This document shows, one piece after another, positions 46,402 through 60,212 of a stretch of 64,000 nucleotides of DNA. The stretch spans positions 4,092,764 to 4,156,763 of the forward strand of contig OZ025241.1 in NCBI GenBank assembly GCA_964019155.1, in the 5' to 3' direction. The notes under the pieces were generated by a model. The model saw nothing but the letters and a program-made list of their open reading frames with translations. It was not told the DNA's origin and did no database searches. The stretch is from Osedax fenrisi (Eukaryota > Annelida > Polychaeta > Sabellida > Siboglinidae). Numbering within the stretch: position 1 is the stretch's first letter; every line of letters starts with the position of its first letter. Made by a program: the position numbers and the translations under genes.

Positions 46402-49257
46402 CTGTGTGGTAGTGGGGGGGTGTGGTAGTGGGGGGTGTGGTAATAGGGGATGTGTTAATGGGGGGTGTGGTAATGGGGGGTGTGGTAATGGGGGGTGTGG
46501 TAATGGGGTTTGTTGTAATAGGGTGTGTGGTAGTGTGGGGTGTGGTAATGGGGTGTGTGGTAATAGGGGGGTGTGGTAATGGGGGGTGTGGTAATAGGGG
46601 GTGTGGTAGTGTGGGGTGTGGTAATGGGGTTTTTTTAATAGGGGGGTGTGGTAATGGGGGGTGTGGTAATAGGGGGTGTGGTAATGGGGGGTGTTGTAAT
46701 AGTAATGTTATGTAATAGGTTATGTAATGTTATGTACTAGTGATGATAAATATAGCTATTATGTTTTGGTGGTAATCTATGGTAATAATAATGAACATAC
46801 ATGAGTGTTAATGATATGGTAACAAGGTATAGGTATAGATATATGTATACATTAGATATACATTAGGTATAAGCTTTACCCTTCTATACTTGTGATACAG
46901 TTAAGCATTGTATGCTTACAATGCACACACTGATAGCATTGTAACAATAGCTGATGCACATCACTAATGATTACAATGATCTATTATATAGGTATTGTAT
47001 GTAGTAGTGTGGCATTGATGTGGAAACTGATGCAGGTCTCAATTAAATATGACATTGTTTACTTTAAATGTTGAGCTAATCATTTCTACTGGCATAAGTA
47101 CATTGTGAAATCTGAGAATGTTAATAGGTTATTATACATTTATTATTAATCATGACATATGTACACTTTATATTATATATAATATACATTATATGAGAAA
47201 GTATATTGTAACATGTAAAGCATATATAGTATGATGTTAAGAATATAGTAATATAGCATCATTAGATGAACAGTACTAGTATGTAACTAGTGCTGGTAAA
47301 GTTACTGCTATTACATCATAGCTGATGCTATTACATCATAGCTGATGCTATTACATCATAGCCGATGCTATTACATCATAGCCGATGCTATTACATCATA
47401 GCTGATGCTATTACATCATAGCTGATGCTATTACATCATAGCCGATGCTATTACATCATAGCTGATGCTATTACATCATAGCCGATGCTATTACATCATA
47501 TCCGATGCTATTACATCATAGATGATGCTATTACATCATAGCCGATGCTATTACATCATAGCCGATGCTATTACATCATGGCCGATGCTATTACATCATT
47601 GCCGATGCTATTACATCATAGCCGATGATATTACATCATAGCTGATGCTATTACATCATAGCCGATGCTATTACATCATAGCTGATGCCATTACATCATA
47701 GCTGATGCTATTACATCATAGCCGATGCTATTACATCATAGCCGATGCTATTACATCATAGCCGATGATATTACATCATAGCCGATGCTATTACATCATA
47801 GCTGATGCCATTACATCATAGCTGATGATATTACATCATAGCCGATGCTATTACATCATAGCCGATGATATTACATCATAGCCGATGCTATTACATCATA
47901 GCCGATGATATTATATCATAGCTGATGCTATTACATCATAGCCGATGCTATTACATCATAGCCGATGCTATTACATCATAGCGGATGATATTACATCATA
48001 GCTGATGCTATTACATCATAGCTGATGCTATTACATCATAGCTGATGCTATTACATCATAGCCGATGCTATTACATCATAGCTGATGCTATTACATCATA
48101 GCCGATGCTATTACATCATATCCGATGCTATTACACCATAGATGATGCTATTACATCATAGCCGATGCTATTACATCATAGCCGATGCTATTACATCATA
48201 GCCGATGCTATTACATCATAGCCGATGCTATTACATCATAGCCGATGCTATTACATCATTGCCGATGCTATTACATCATAGCCGATGCTATTACATCATA
48301 GCTGATGCCATCACATCATAGATGATGCTATTACATCATAGCCGATGCTATTACATCATAGCCGATGATATTACATCATAGCTGATGCTATTACATCATA
48401 GCTGATGCTATTACATCATAGCCGATGCTATTACATCATAGCCGATGCTATTACATCCTAGCTGATGCTATTACATCATAGCCGATGCTATTACATCATA
48501 GCTGATGCCATTACATCATAGCTGATGTTATTACATCATAGCCGATGCTATTACATCATAGCCGATGATATTACATCATAGCCGATGCTATTACATCATA
48601 GCCGATGATATTACATCACAGCTGATGCTATTACATCATAGCCGATGCTATTACATCATAGCCGATGCTATTACATCATAGCGGATGATATTACATCATA
48701 GCTGATGCTATTACATCATAGCTGATGCTATTACATCATAGCCGATGCTATTACATCATAGCCGATGCTATTACATCATAGCTGATGCTATTACATTATA
48801 GCTGATGCCATTACATCATAGCTGATGCCATTACATCATAGCCGATGATATTACATCATAGCCGATGCTATTACATCATAGCCGATGCTATTACATCATA
48901 GCCGATGATATTACATCATAGCTGATGCTATTACATCATAGCCGATGCTATTACATCATAGCCGATGCTATTACATCATAGCTGATGCTATTACATTATA
49001 GCTGATGCCATTACATCATAGCTGATGCCATTACATCATAGCCGATGCTATTACATCATAGCCGATGATATTACATCATAGCTGATGCTATTACATCATA
49101 GCCGATGCTATTACATCATAGCCGATGATATTACATCATAGCCGATGCTATTACATCATCCTAGTGGGGATGATGTAATAGTTGCATCACTAACCTTGAT
49201 GAGGATATCAAATGGTCTGCCATCCAACAGAAGGATCCTAGCCCTTCCCTCATTCAT
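46307..49257 (-). CDS. FRMD4-like FERM-domain protein, N-terminal part only
   Basis: Two minus-strand exons, 49195-49257 and 46307-46401, join in frame. They read MNEGRARILLLDGRPFDILI K, then SSLYAGELLDIVCSYIGLFE KEYFGLCFKDI. Aligned without gaps to the start of human FRMD4A (TEGRRCQVHLLDDRKLELLV..., KELLDLVASHFNLKEKEYFG), this is the FERM F1 lobe. FRMD4 proteins are scaffolds at cell junctions that act with cytohesins and the Par complex in epithelial polarity. The remaining FERM lobes and tail are not found; they may lie in or beyond the gap at 45830-46029. The ATG at 49257 follows an AG, so further 5' exons are possible, as in human isoforms. Confidence 0.85.
46402..46700. repeat. GGTGTGGTAATGGGG minisatellite at the splice acceptor
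   Basis: About 18 copies of a 15-18 bp word GGTGTGGTAATGGGGG on the plus strand. On the transcribed strand this is CCCCCATTACCACACC, forming the pyrimidine-rich tract directly before the FRMD4-like acceptor. Runs of four to seven G repeated every 15 bases could form G-quadruplexes. Confidence 0.9.
46720..47300 (-). other. Unique part of the FRMD4-like intron
   Basis: AT-rich; no other exon or element seen. Confidence 0.6.
47305..49159. repeat. 20-bp minisatellite GCCGATGCTATTACATCATA, about 93 copies
   Basis: Strictly 20-bp units with mainly C/T and C/A variants (GCTGATGCTA, GCCGATGATA, GCGGATGATA). Variant strings repeat at long range: the GCGGATGATA unit at 47981 and its neighbours recur at 48681 (700 bp, 35 units), and the TCCGATGCTA/GATGATGCTA pair at 47501 recurs at 48121 (620 bp, 31 units). 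Within the FRMD4-like intron, 35 bp from the exon donor. Confidence 0.97.
49195..49257 (-). CDS. FRMD4-like exon with ATG
   Basis: 63 bp reading MNEGRARILLLDGRPFDILI K; preceded by ACGATTACAG| and ended by ATCAAG|GTTAGT. The ATG is the first codon of the exon if the AG is used, matching human FRMD4A, where MTEGRR follows a short 5' exon. It could equally be the start codon. Confidence 0.8.
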
Positions 49258-49289
49258 CTGTAATCGTTAAGTATTGTTAGGTAATGGAA

Positions 49290-49520
49290 TAGCATTAAAG
49301 AAAAGGAGGAGGGAGAGATGGGGAGGGGAAGGAGGGGGAGATGGGGGAGGGATAGGATGAGGAGGAGGAGAGGAGGATGAGGAGGGGAGATGAGCTAGAG
49401 AATGGTTAAGTTGAGGAGTAGGATGAGGATAATGAAGATTATGCAAATGAAGAGGTGGATGGAGAAGAGAAGGAGAAGGAATAAAATAAGGTTGAAGATG
49501 AAAATTATAAGTATGAGGAG
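49290..49520. repeat. Purine-rich (GGAGGAGGAGATG) tract
   Basis: Almost all A and G on the plus strand for more than 200 bp. Such tracts can form triplexes; open frames here are composition artefacts. Confidence 0.85.
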
Positions 49521-49919
49521 GATGATATATAATACTAATATAATACTTTACATTGATAATGAATCATTATTAATGGTACATTTTATCTATATATTGGTAT
49601 TATAGTAAATTAAAGTGAATAAATTATATATATATATATACATATAATTAATCAATATATAATATTACCTAAATAATAATTCCTATTAACCTAATACAAT
49701 TCAGTATGTATACAATAGTCTAAAGAGTTACATATGTAGTTACATATGTTGAATATCATCAAAGGGAGTAACCAATCAAAAAACATGTCCCAATAAATTA
49801 CGTAACTAGTTATGCAATATTATATACAAATAAAAGAAATTAATTACCATCAAATGCTATTATAATGTAACTGTATATATTACTTGCTCAATGACATTGT
49901 TTATTACATAACTTTATTA

Positions 49920-50960
49920 CATAACTCCTTGCTATAATCTATTCATCTAATAATGATAAAAACATAATGGTAATAACTAATGATGCGGGGAGTGGGTGTG
50001 AATACATACAGTGGAGTGTGGAATCCCCCAACTGTGTGGGAGCGGCTATAAATAGAATGAAAACAAGCGCAGAGGGGGGTGTTAAACCCCATTATGGAAG
50101 ATATTAAAGCGGCCTCGGCGATGTGCATATCGTAAATAGGGTTTTGTTTATTATTAATAAGCGAGCAGGGTGCCGTATCTAGGGGTGGAACATAAACAAA
50201 CGAGTATTGTGTAAAAACAAAGAAGATATCCACCTATCTACCCCACTCGAATATGTACGTGAGAATTATCTAGTCTATTTGTACGACCGATATCTCATTA
50301 CGCTCTCATATTAATATGTGTGTATGTTTCTGTTTATAATATAAACAATATAAACTTTATATCGATGATATTCTTCACTTTTTCAACAACACAATTCATA
50401 ATAACCTTTAGGATGGTTATTATAATAAATAATATTCAAACTAATATAGAATTACAAAATATATGTACAGTAATAATACCTAATAAAACGACTGTAAAAT
50501 ACTCTATACAATTTAATATGTGTCTTGTTCTAAATTATATAATAAAATTTATATTCCCAACAAATATATTATTTATAAATGAACAAATATAATAACATAT
50601 AAAATAATTCATTAAAAACGTAGTACTAGTTATAAATCAAAGTTGGGTAAAGGTCGCAATTCCCTGTTATAATCTATTCTTATAAATAACAATACAAACT
50701 TGATGGTAATACCTGATGATGCTGGTAGAATAATAACTAATAATGGAATGTAGTGGAATAGTGGAATACCTAATGTGTGGGTATAAAATAGCATAGTATA
50801 ACACATAAGAGTTGTTAATATGTTAAAGATTACAACTATTATGGTATTGAGTATTATGTATAGTGATGTGAATATAATAATGTGTTTAAAAGAAACGTTT
50901 AAAATGCGTTTTAAATGTGTGAATAAAAGCGGAAAAAACGCATAAATTCTATATTTAGAT
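49920..50960. repeat. Diverged direct duplication (49930-50160 and 50665-50860)
   Basis: Both halves share TATAATCTATTC, ATGGTAATA-CT-ATGATGC, TGTGGAAT/AGTGGAATACC and TGTGTGGG...TATAAA in the same order. The second contains a 117-codon hydrophobic minus-strand frame (50630-50983) ending ASSGITIKFVLLFIRIDYNR EL; the first has a broken equivalent. No family is recognised. Confidence 0.45.
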
Positions 50961-50983
50961 ATTATGAATGAATTGTAATTCAT

Positions 50984-52923
50984 TATTTATAAAATACATT
51001 AAATTATACTATGCTTACTGAGATAAATAAATAAAACATTATATTATACTCTATGCTATACTATTATAAATTACAATCTAATTTAAGATAACAATTATAC
51101 ATAGTTATATCTTTCATGATCAGGTTGTAGAAAAAGTACAGAAGCATAATAGCTATATGTATGTGTAGTAGATGTTTATAATAGATAATACATTAATATA
51201 AATAAAATAGGGTGACTATAATTTTAGATAACTATAACTTAACTTAACTTAACTTAACTATAACTTTAGAGATAAATTAGTTAAACAATTAATAAATCCT
51301 CCTAAATATTAATATTCAATAAATAATTAACATTAGATATATTTCAACAAAACGTATTTACTAGTGTATACAGAACATAGATGTAGGAGAATAGGTTATA
51401 AGTAATCAGGACCTGTCTATGAAAGTTTGGTGTTAAGAAACTTAATGCTATACATTAGGCTTATATGTATAACAATTCTTGTATATTTTATTAACATAAA
51501 ATGTATTATATATTTCAATCATGGTTAATATAATTTGAAAGATATGTGGGTAGTAGTTTTATAATATCCAGTATTACTTTATTGAAATCAGGTTTCTACA
51601 ATATGTTTACCTGTTTATACACATTGAATATTAATAACAAATGAACATAGTGTGTATGTGTTTATACTCGTTGTACAGATTGTTAAGTAATAATATTATT
51701 AATAAAACGTGTACTTCAGCATTGTTAATAATTAATATTCATGTTCACTATCCGACATTGTATAATTAGATACAATGTGATCAACGAGCCCCCATGAATA
51801 ATGTATCACCACCACCACCACCAGTAGTAGTAGTAGTAACACTATGGTAATGTATGTACAGGCTACTATCACCACCATTACTAAGTACACTTAATAACAG
51901 CACTAATCACACTGCACTGATACACATGCTGAACACACAGGGGTGATTTATTAGTGAATTTCTATGCTAATACTGTATTATTAATAGTAATAATAGTAAT
52001 ACTGCTACTACTACTACTACTCCAGCTACTGCTGATCCATTATCATTACATGTACACTGTGTAAACTGCATAGTAGTGGTACTATGAATGCATGTGTGTG
52101 TATCATAACATAATGTGTGTGTGTGTAGATTGTATCTGAATGAAAGAAAAACCCCTGCTACTACTACTACTACTACTGAAATATAATCACATACATATAT
52201 ACAAGTGTAATTATATGAATATGTATATATATTTATATATATATAAAGTTTATATTATAAGCGTATATGATTATATTTCTACAATTATATATAAATATAG
52301 ATTATGATATTCAAGTAGGAGTCATGGTGAAACGAACACCCCCCTGTGTAGCCTGTAAGTACACATGAACCATGGAAGTAAGTAACACCTCTACCGTACA
52401 CACATGTATATCATAACAAGTGGTGGTCAGTAGTGTCAATTTAATTAACTTAAACACTCACGTTCTATAGCAATCGGTCGTCTAAACAAATCGTAATATA
52501 ATAAAAACAGACATGCATGACAATAATAATACAAATGTACACAAATCAAGTTAGAAAGTATTGACAATGTTAAAAAGTATAGGCAGGAGGTGCTTTATTT
52601 TAGAGATACTAGTTATGTAAGCACTTAGATGTTACGCAGGTGACAGTTGACCTTGACCCCTACAAGCTAGAGGTTATACTTCTGAGTTACTGAGGTGTTA
52701 ATGATATAACACCTCTTCTAATGACCTATGAACTGCTACCCAGGTGTAGTAATAGCTAGCCTATCTTACAGTGCATTAGGTATACACATCGCAGCAGCAG
52801 CAGTAGGGGGGGGGCACATGTAATGAGATGTATAGCAATAGAGCGATATTCATATAGCGATGGTTTAGTATTACTTTGATGTTGGAACTGCTACTGTGCT
52901 AGAGATTTCTACCTAGAATACCC
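50984..52923. other. Repeat-poor spacer with trinucleotide runs
   Basis: CAC/AGT/CTA trinucleotide runs near 51811-51838, 52002-52020 and 52154-52178; no gene recognised. Confidence 0.5.
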
Positions 52924-53081
52924 AGCTAACAGTAATAGCAGCATAATAGCAGCATATGTTATAGCCTCAAATGTTTACATTGTGCTATTATGCTGCTATT
53001 AAATGTCTATCATGCTGCTATTAATTTGTCATGCTATTATTCTGCTATTATGCTGCTATTATGCTGCTCTTACTGTTAGCT
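52924..53081. mobile_element. Small inverted-repeat element (158 bp)
   Basis: 33-bp ends starting AGCTAACAGTAATAGCAGCA match inverted with one mismatch. The inside repeats ATGCTGCTATTA words. No clear target duplication, so a simple-repeat hairpin is an alternative. Confidence 0.6.
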
Positions 53082-53280
53082 GAGTAGCTATTACTTAGCT
53101 ATTAGTGTTATCGTGTTGGAACTGGGACCTGTGTTAGCCCACAACCTACATGATGCAACGGAGTAAGTCATAGTACAGGAGGTAACAGTGTAGGTAATAT
53201 ATTAAGCAAATAATGTAGATGATAAATTAAAGAAATATACTTATTTCACAAATTATATAACATAGTATTATATATAATAG

Positions 53281-53329
53281 GAAGAAGGTATATCACTATG
53301 ATATATTATCATAGTGATATACCTTCTTC
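53281..53329. repeat. Perfect hairpin, 23-bp arms
   Basis: GAAGAAGGTATATCACTATG ATA, a 3-base loop TAT, then the exact inverse. Too tight a loop for a microRNA precursor; a likely cruciform. Confidence 0.9.
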
Positions 53330-53397
53330 GAGAAGACTTCCTCACATCCGTATTGCTAGAATACCCTATAACATGACTCGTAAATATTGCAATCTCT

Positions 53398-53530
53398 CCA
53401 GGGGCCAGTTTTCATGTCCCTAGGATGCCGGGGCCAACATTCATAAAGATAGTCCCAGGATAATCCTTAGCAACCTTTGTAATGGTGCCGTGTAGGTGTT
53501 TCACCAGGCCTCCCAAGAAGCCCCTAACTT
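53398..53530. repeat. GGGGCCAACATTCATAAAG dispersed-repeat-like segment
   Basis: GC-richer than its flanks, with two GGGGCCA starts and the phrase AACATTCATAAAGATAG, reminiscent of dispersed repeats in marine invertebrate genomes (from memory, not checked). Confidence 0.35.
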
Positions 53531-53531
53531 A

Positions 53532-55470
53532 TGATCATTGCTATAGTGTTATTCACTGAACTGTCACTAACTCTATTGTACTGTACTGTATTGTTGAACA
53601 GATTGTGAATGAAGAGCACACAAGATATAATCTTAGTGATTGTATCATTATAATTGTTGTGTTGATCTATATATAAAGTATGACCTATATAATATGATTG
53701 TTGACCTCAATATTAGCTGAAATTATATACAATTATGAAATATATATATATATACATATATTATTATTAATATTTCTAAATAATAAATAATAGTATAAAC
53801 ACTATAACAATAAAAATTACAAATGTTGTAAAATAAATATAGCAAATTACTATTTAAATCATATACAATAATATAAATGTCTACCGAACATGCTCGACCT
53901 GGTAAGGTATATATAAATACATATACCCTTACATACATAAGCGCCTATAATGTAATACTAATGATATACATTTTCAATTGAAGTAAATTTAAGTGGACAA
54001 TTAATATATCATTACCATTTGAAAGTCCCATATCTAGAATCAACTTTTAATTAAATTAGAATCATATGTTATATCTTACATTGTATTATTGATTCTAACA
54101 CATGCCTTAAAGGTTAGGTATCTAGTACTAATCTAAGACATTCGCTTGATATTGTTAACTACAATAACATACTTCATAGGGAGGTTTATCAATTATTTAT
54201 ATAATATGGTCAAATGGGTATTTTTAAATATATAATTCTATTACATTTGAAATGCCTGCAAATATATGATTGATCAGGAATCATATTTTCATTCTGAATG
54301 ATTATGTTCTTATGCGAGCACATTTTAACTGCAAGGAGAAATAGATCTTGGGATGTGGATAAATATGGATTCATTAATTTTATTTATAAAAATATATACC
54401 ATTATTATTGACAATTTATTTGTTATGTTTATTGTATTTGTGGAAGTTAAACATATTTTTAACATTGAGTTATAAAGGTTGTGAAGTCAACAAATATGTT
54501 TGTAATAATTTGAAAGTATAGGAAGACAAGTAAGGTTTTAACATTTTATATCACTAATAGCCATTGTATAACATTTTATCCTTATATAAGTGTATGCATT
54601 ATCAATATAGATTAATATTATAATTAGGCATCAGGGGTAACAGTAGTATTAATACTAGTATTAGGTATATTATTAATAGTGCAATGGATTGAATGATTTT
54701 TTTTGTATCAATGAAAACAAATTTGGACCATATAGAGTTGATATTTTGACAAATGATAATATTGAGTATAGAAATAAACAATGACTAATATGAAATATAA
54801 CTTTATGTAGAGTTTATATAAGAGAACAACACATATTCATATAAATATAATTACTAATAAATTATCTATATTAATATAAATTAATTCCTAATATGCAATA
54901 CATTCCTAGGCTAAAACAGATAACAGCAGAATACAGCACAATAACATGACATCCTTACTATAAGACCCATATGTGTTTCGGTATGTTCCATGGTGAACTA
55001 TCTGCATGTAATATAATAGCCATGTAAATCAGTTATTATGGTGTGGATATCAAAGGATATCACTGCCCATCATGTACTTAATGTCATTAGGGTACATTGA
55101 TTATAATGGCATGTCATAACAGTGGTATAGTTAAAGTATAATATATGATATATATATATATATGATATATATGATATATTATATAATGATGATGTTTGCA
55201 TTAACAGTGAATCTATTGTAGCAGTTGTCAATCCCCAATAACAATGATACCCTAGATAGCTTATAGCATATAAGTACCCTAATCTATTGATCAATCTCTC
55301 ACACACACCCACCCACACACACACACATACACACACCCACCCACACTCTCTATAGAAACTATTGTTGTAGCTGCATGCAGTGGTAGTCATCTGAAATCAA
55401 TGAAGGCTGTATTGATTACCTTGCTTAAGGACATGAGTACCTGTATAAGGACATCACTATAATACACACT
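53532..55470. other. AT-rich spacer, nothing recognised
   Basis: Only short TA and CA runs. Confidence 0.5.
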
Positions 55471-55481
55471 CACACACACAG

Positions 55482-55528
<47 letters not shown>

Positions 55529-55595
55529 CACAAATGATAATTACATATATGTTAGCCAATGCAGTCATAGTGAACCTGTTCTATTGCTTAATGCA

Positions 55596-57240
<1,645 letters not shown>

Positions 57241-57317
57241 TTATTAGTAATGTGTGTGTGTGGGGGGGGGGGTGTGAACAGGATGTAGTGTCTGGGGTAA
57301 CTAGCACAATACATGAG

Positions 57318-57318
<1 letters not shown>

Positions 57319-57368
<50 letters not shown>
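57319..57368. repeat. (CA)25 microsatellite
   Basis: 50 bp of pure CA. Confidence 0.97.
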
Positions 57369-57370
<2 letters not shown>

Positions 57371-57419
57371 GCTATATAATAGATATATCACATAGTGTGA
57401 CACTGTCAATGTGTGATGG

Positions 57420-58580
57420 CTATGACTGTTTTTACATTACAGCTCGGCCAACATCATGTTTTCATCATGTACTGTATGACAACATGTGTGTGTGTAGAGT
57501 ATGACAGAAGTATACTGTATGACAGTTGTATACTGTATGACAGAATCATTATACTGTCTATACTATTGCATTATTTATTAATAATAGATATTATAAACTA
57601 AATTATATATATTTCCTCTATATTACTTTGTATACATTTAACTATATCTCTTATGTAAGTATATATTGCATTCAACCCCTCACAATTAGTACCAGTTCAT
57701 TAGATTAACTGCTATGATTAGTAATAAGAACATCTACTCATTATTACGAATGCTAATTTAGTGTTCAACCCATGTAAATACATGTACAAATAATTCAATT
57801 CTGAGATACATTTCTTCAATATCTTGAATTATGAGAAGTATGATCATGATTTAACTGTGTATTAAATCCCCCCACCCTCTCTTACTTTAACATTCTAGTG
57901 GATGCTATACTATAAATACTCAATCCATCACATAGTCATTAACCCACACATACATCACTAGTATTATTATACTTATACCAACATCTTATAGTGTTACTCT
58001 ACATACATACATACATATATATTTAGTTGAGGATATTTATATAGTTTACCCCTCCTATAGTCAACACACACACATTACATTATAATACAGCACCTTTACT
58101 ACACACAGGGGGGGACCTATACAACACAATGCAGGTATTGTGTGTACATAGGGCTAATAGGATTACAGGCTGCATTGTTACTTAGCCACGATACACTGTG
58201 TTTCCCATGGGTGCAATAGTGATTAGCATGTAGTGGTGGTGACAGTGTAATCTATTACATTGCACAGTGACACATACAAACACACACACGTTAATGCATT
58301 ACTAATGTCCACTGATATACTACACACACATACACAACATACAAACACTTACACACTACATGGTGGGCAGTAAAGTTACACTACAGCTAGTACAGCATAG
58401 TGTAGTATAGCGGTGTAGGTTGAACTAAGACTGTGTACACGTCAGCTATATGTTGTACTATGTCGATGTGTGTAGTACACGTGATGATATCCCCTGATGT
58501 CCACTCATCCCCCTCCTCCTCAGCATCCTCTTACACATTCTCCTACACATTCTCCTATTCCTGCATATCCTACATCTTTT
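57420..58580. other. Spacer, nothing recognised
   Basis: Tandem GTATACTGTATGACAG words at 57509-57558 only. Confidence 0.5.
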
Positions 58581-58599
58581 CATTATCCTCCTCCTTCCT

Positions 58600-58652
58600 C
58601 TCCTCCTCCTCCTCCTCCTCCTCCTCCTCCTCCTCCTCCTCCTCCTCCTCCT
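58600..58652. repeat. (CTC)n microsatellite
   Basis: Pure CTC triplets, flanked by looser CCT-rich sequence from 58500. Confidence 0.95.
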
Positions 58653-58800
58653 CCCCATAAACCGTATCCGCTACCATATCTACCTATTGAGATAATTGAT
58701 ACACCACCAGCCCCAGTAGTTCGCTAACACACCGTTAGGTGACACTACTGGTACTCGTTGTGCGGCTACTAGTGCTGCTGGTTACGTAATAGGCGTGGAG

Positions 58801-58849
58801 TGACGTCATCACGTGGTGTACACGTGACGGAGGATATTAGTGTCACGTG
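58801..58849. promoter_or_regulatory. CRE plus three E-boxes
   Basis: A full palindromic CRE TGACGTCA (58801-58808) is followed by CACGTG at 58810-58815, 58821-58826 and 58844-58849, the last as GTCACGTGAT. bHLH-ZIP factors of the USF/TFE family bind such sites. The block is CpG-rich in an AT-rich region, which suggests a promoter, possibly for the FRMD4-like gene (minus) or a plus-strand gene to the right. Confidence 0.5.
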
Positions 58850-58894
58850 ATGTATGATAAAACGTGAGTGTAAGTAAGTAACTCTTGTATACAG

Positions 58895-58964
58895 CAGTGG
58901 TTCCCAACATATGGGTCATTTGGGTTTGTTAACGGTCGTGGTGATAAAAGGTTGGGAACCAGCG
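58895..58964. mobile_element. 70-bp hAT-like MITE
   Basis: CAGTGGTTCCCAAC at the left and GTTGGGAACCAGCG at the right are inverted (two changes from the canonical ACCACTG end). The CAGTGGTTCCCAAC terminus is typical of hAT elements. The flanking 8-mers match poorly. Confidence 0.6.
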
Positions 58965-59060
58965 CTACACATGATACATGAGCTATACACCACACCACGC
59001 TACTCTATATACCGCCACTACTGGTAGTGTGGCGGTATATCAAGGGCACGATGTGTGAGA

Positions 59061-59090
<30 letters not shown>
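59061..59090. repeat. (GT)n microsatellite
   Basis: GT run. Confidence 0.95.
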
Positions 59091-59091
<1 letters not shown>

Positions 59092-59358
59092 AGTGTGTGT
59101 AACACTACATAGCGTATAACACTCGTGGCCACACGTATAACACCACTGTATACCTTCTATTGACTTCTATTGACTGGCACACTATTCTCCTACTACCTAA
59201 GCACTAATACTACCACCACATATAGATGTGCGCCGAATACTATGGCTATACTTATTATCTAACTACTCTCTATTGTATCTATTGTTATCTAACCCCCACC
59301 ACTACCCCCCACATATAGTACCACTAGTAACACAGGCTATAGTGGTTACTTAGCCTAG

Positions 59359-60030
59359 TGTACAATGTATAAAGTACAACGTATAAAGTACAATGTATAA
59401 AGTACACTGTATAAAGTACAATGTATAAAGTACAACGTATAAAGTACAATGTATAAAGTACAATGTATAGCGTACAATGTATAAAGTACAATGTATAAAG
59501 TACAATGTATAAAGTACAATGTATAAAGTACAATGTATAAAGTACAACGTATAAAGTACACTGTATAAAGTACAATGTATAAAGTACAATGTATAAAGTA
59601 CAATGTATAAAGACAATGTATAAAGTACAATGTATAAAGTACAATGTATAAATTACAATGTATAAAGTACAATGTCTAAAGTACAATGTAATAGGGTACA
59701 ATGTATACAGTACAACGTATAAAGTACAATGTATAAAGTACAATGTATAAAGTACAATGTATAAAGTACAATGTATAAAGTACAATGTATAAAGACAATG
59801 TATAAAGTACAATGTATAAAGTACAATGTATAAATTACAATGTATAAAGTACAATGTCTAAAGTACAATGTAATAGGGTACAATGTATACAGTACAACGT
59901 ATAAAGTACAATGTATAAAGTACAATGTATAAAGTACAATGTATAAAGTACAATGTAATAGGGTACAATGTATAAAGTAAAATGTATAAAGACAATGTAT
60001 AAAGTACAATGTCTAGCGTACAATGTATAA
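59359..60030. repeat. 15-bp satellite GTACAATGTATAAAG with 182-bp higher-order copy
   Basis: About 44 units of 14-15 bp. A block with marked variants (GACAATG, TAAATTAC, GTCTAAAG, GTAATAGGG, TATACAG) starting at 59612 is repeated at 59794, 182 bp on, essentially unchanged. Long minus-strand open frames of the (YTLYFIHC) type are by-products. Confidence 0.95.
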
Positions 60031-60037
60031 GCAGACA

Positions 60038-60148
60038 ATGACTCACCACCCCCCCCCCCCCACTTGTACACAGTTGATACTGTGTGTACCCACCTATAGT
60101 ATGACACTGCCACGTACTACTGTAGTAGTGGGGGGGGTGGTGAGTCAT
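60038..60148. repeat. Inverted repeat with poly-C/poly-G arms
   Basis: ATGACTCACCACCCCCCCC (60038-60056) and its exact inverse (60130-60148) enclose a 73-base loop. Confidence 0.9.
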
Positions 60149-60212
60149 ATATGGTAATACGGGCATGGTATAGGCAAAGCAATATAGGGCATCGGTATAG
60201 GTGTGTGTATAC

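Noticed and set aside
46370..46715. Glycine/cysteine-rich plus-strand frames (CGNGGCGNG type)
   Set aside because: Translation of the GGTGTGGTAATGGGG repeat; the real coding is the short minus-strand exon at its edge.
47305..49159. CRISPR-like array
   Set aside because: The 20-bp units are contiguous with no spacers and lie in an animal intron; this is a minisatellite.
53281..53329. microRNA precursor
   Set aside because: Perfect arms with a 3-base loop do not resemble animal pre-miRNAs; a cruciform-type palindrome is more likely.
58433..58727. Poly-Ser, poly-Pro and poly-Arg frames
   Set aside because: A (CTC)n microsatellite read in different frames and strands; no splice or start context.
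59324..60166. Several overlapping minus-strand frames rich in Tyr, Leu, Cys and His
   Set aside because: All are translations of the 15-bp GTACAATGTATAAAG array.
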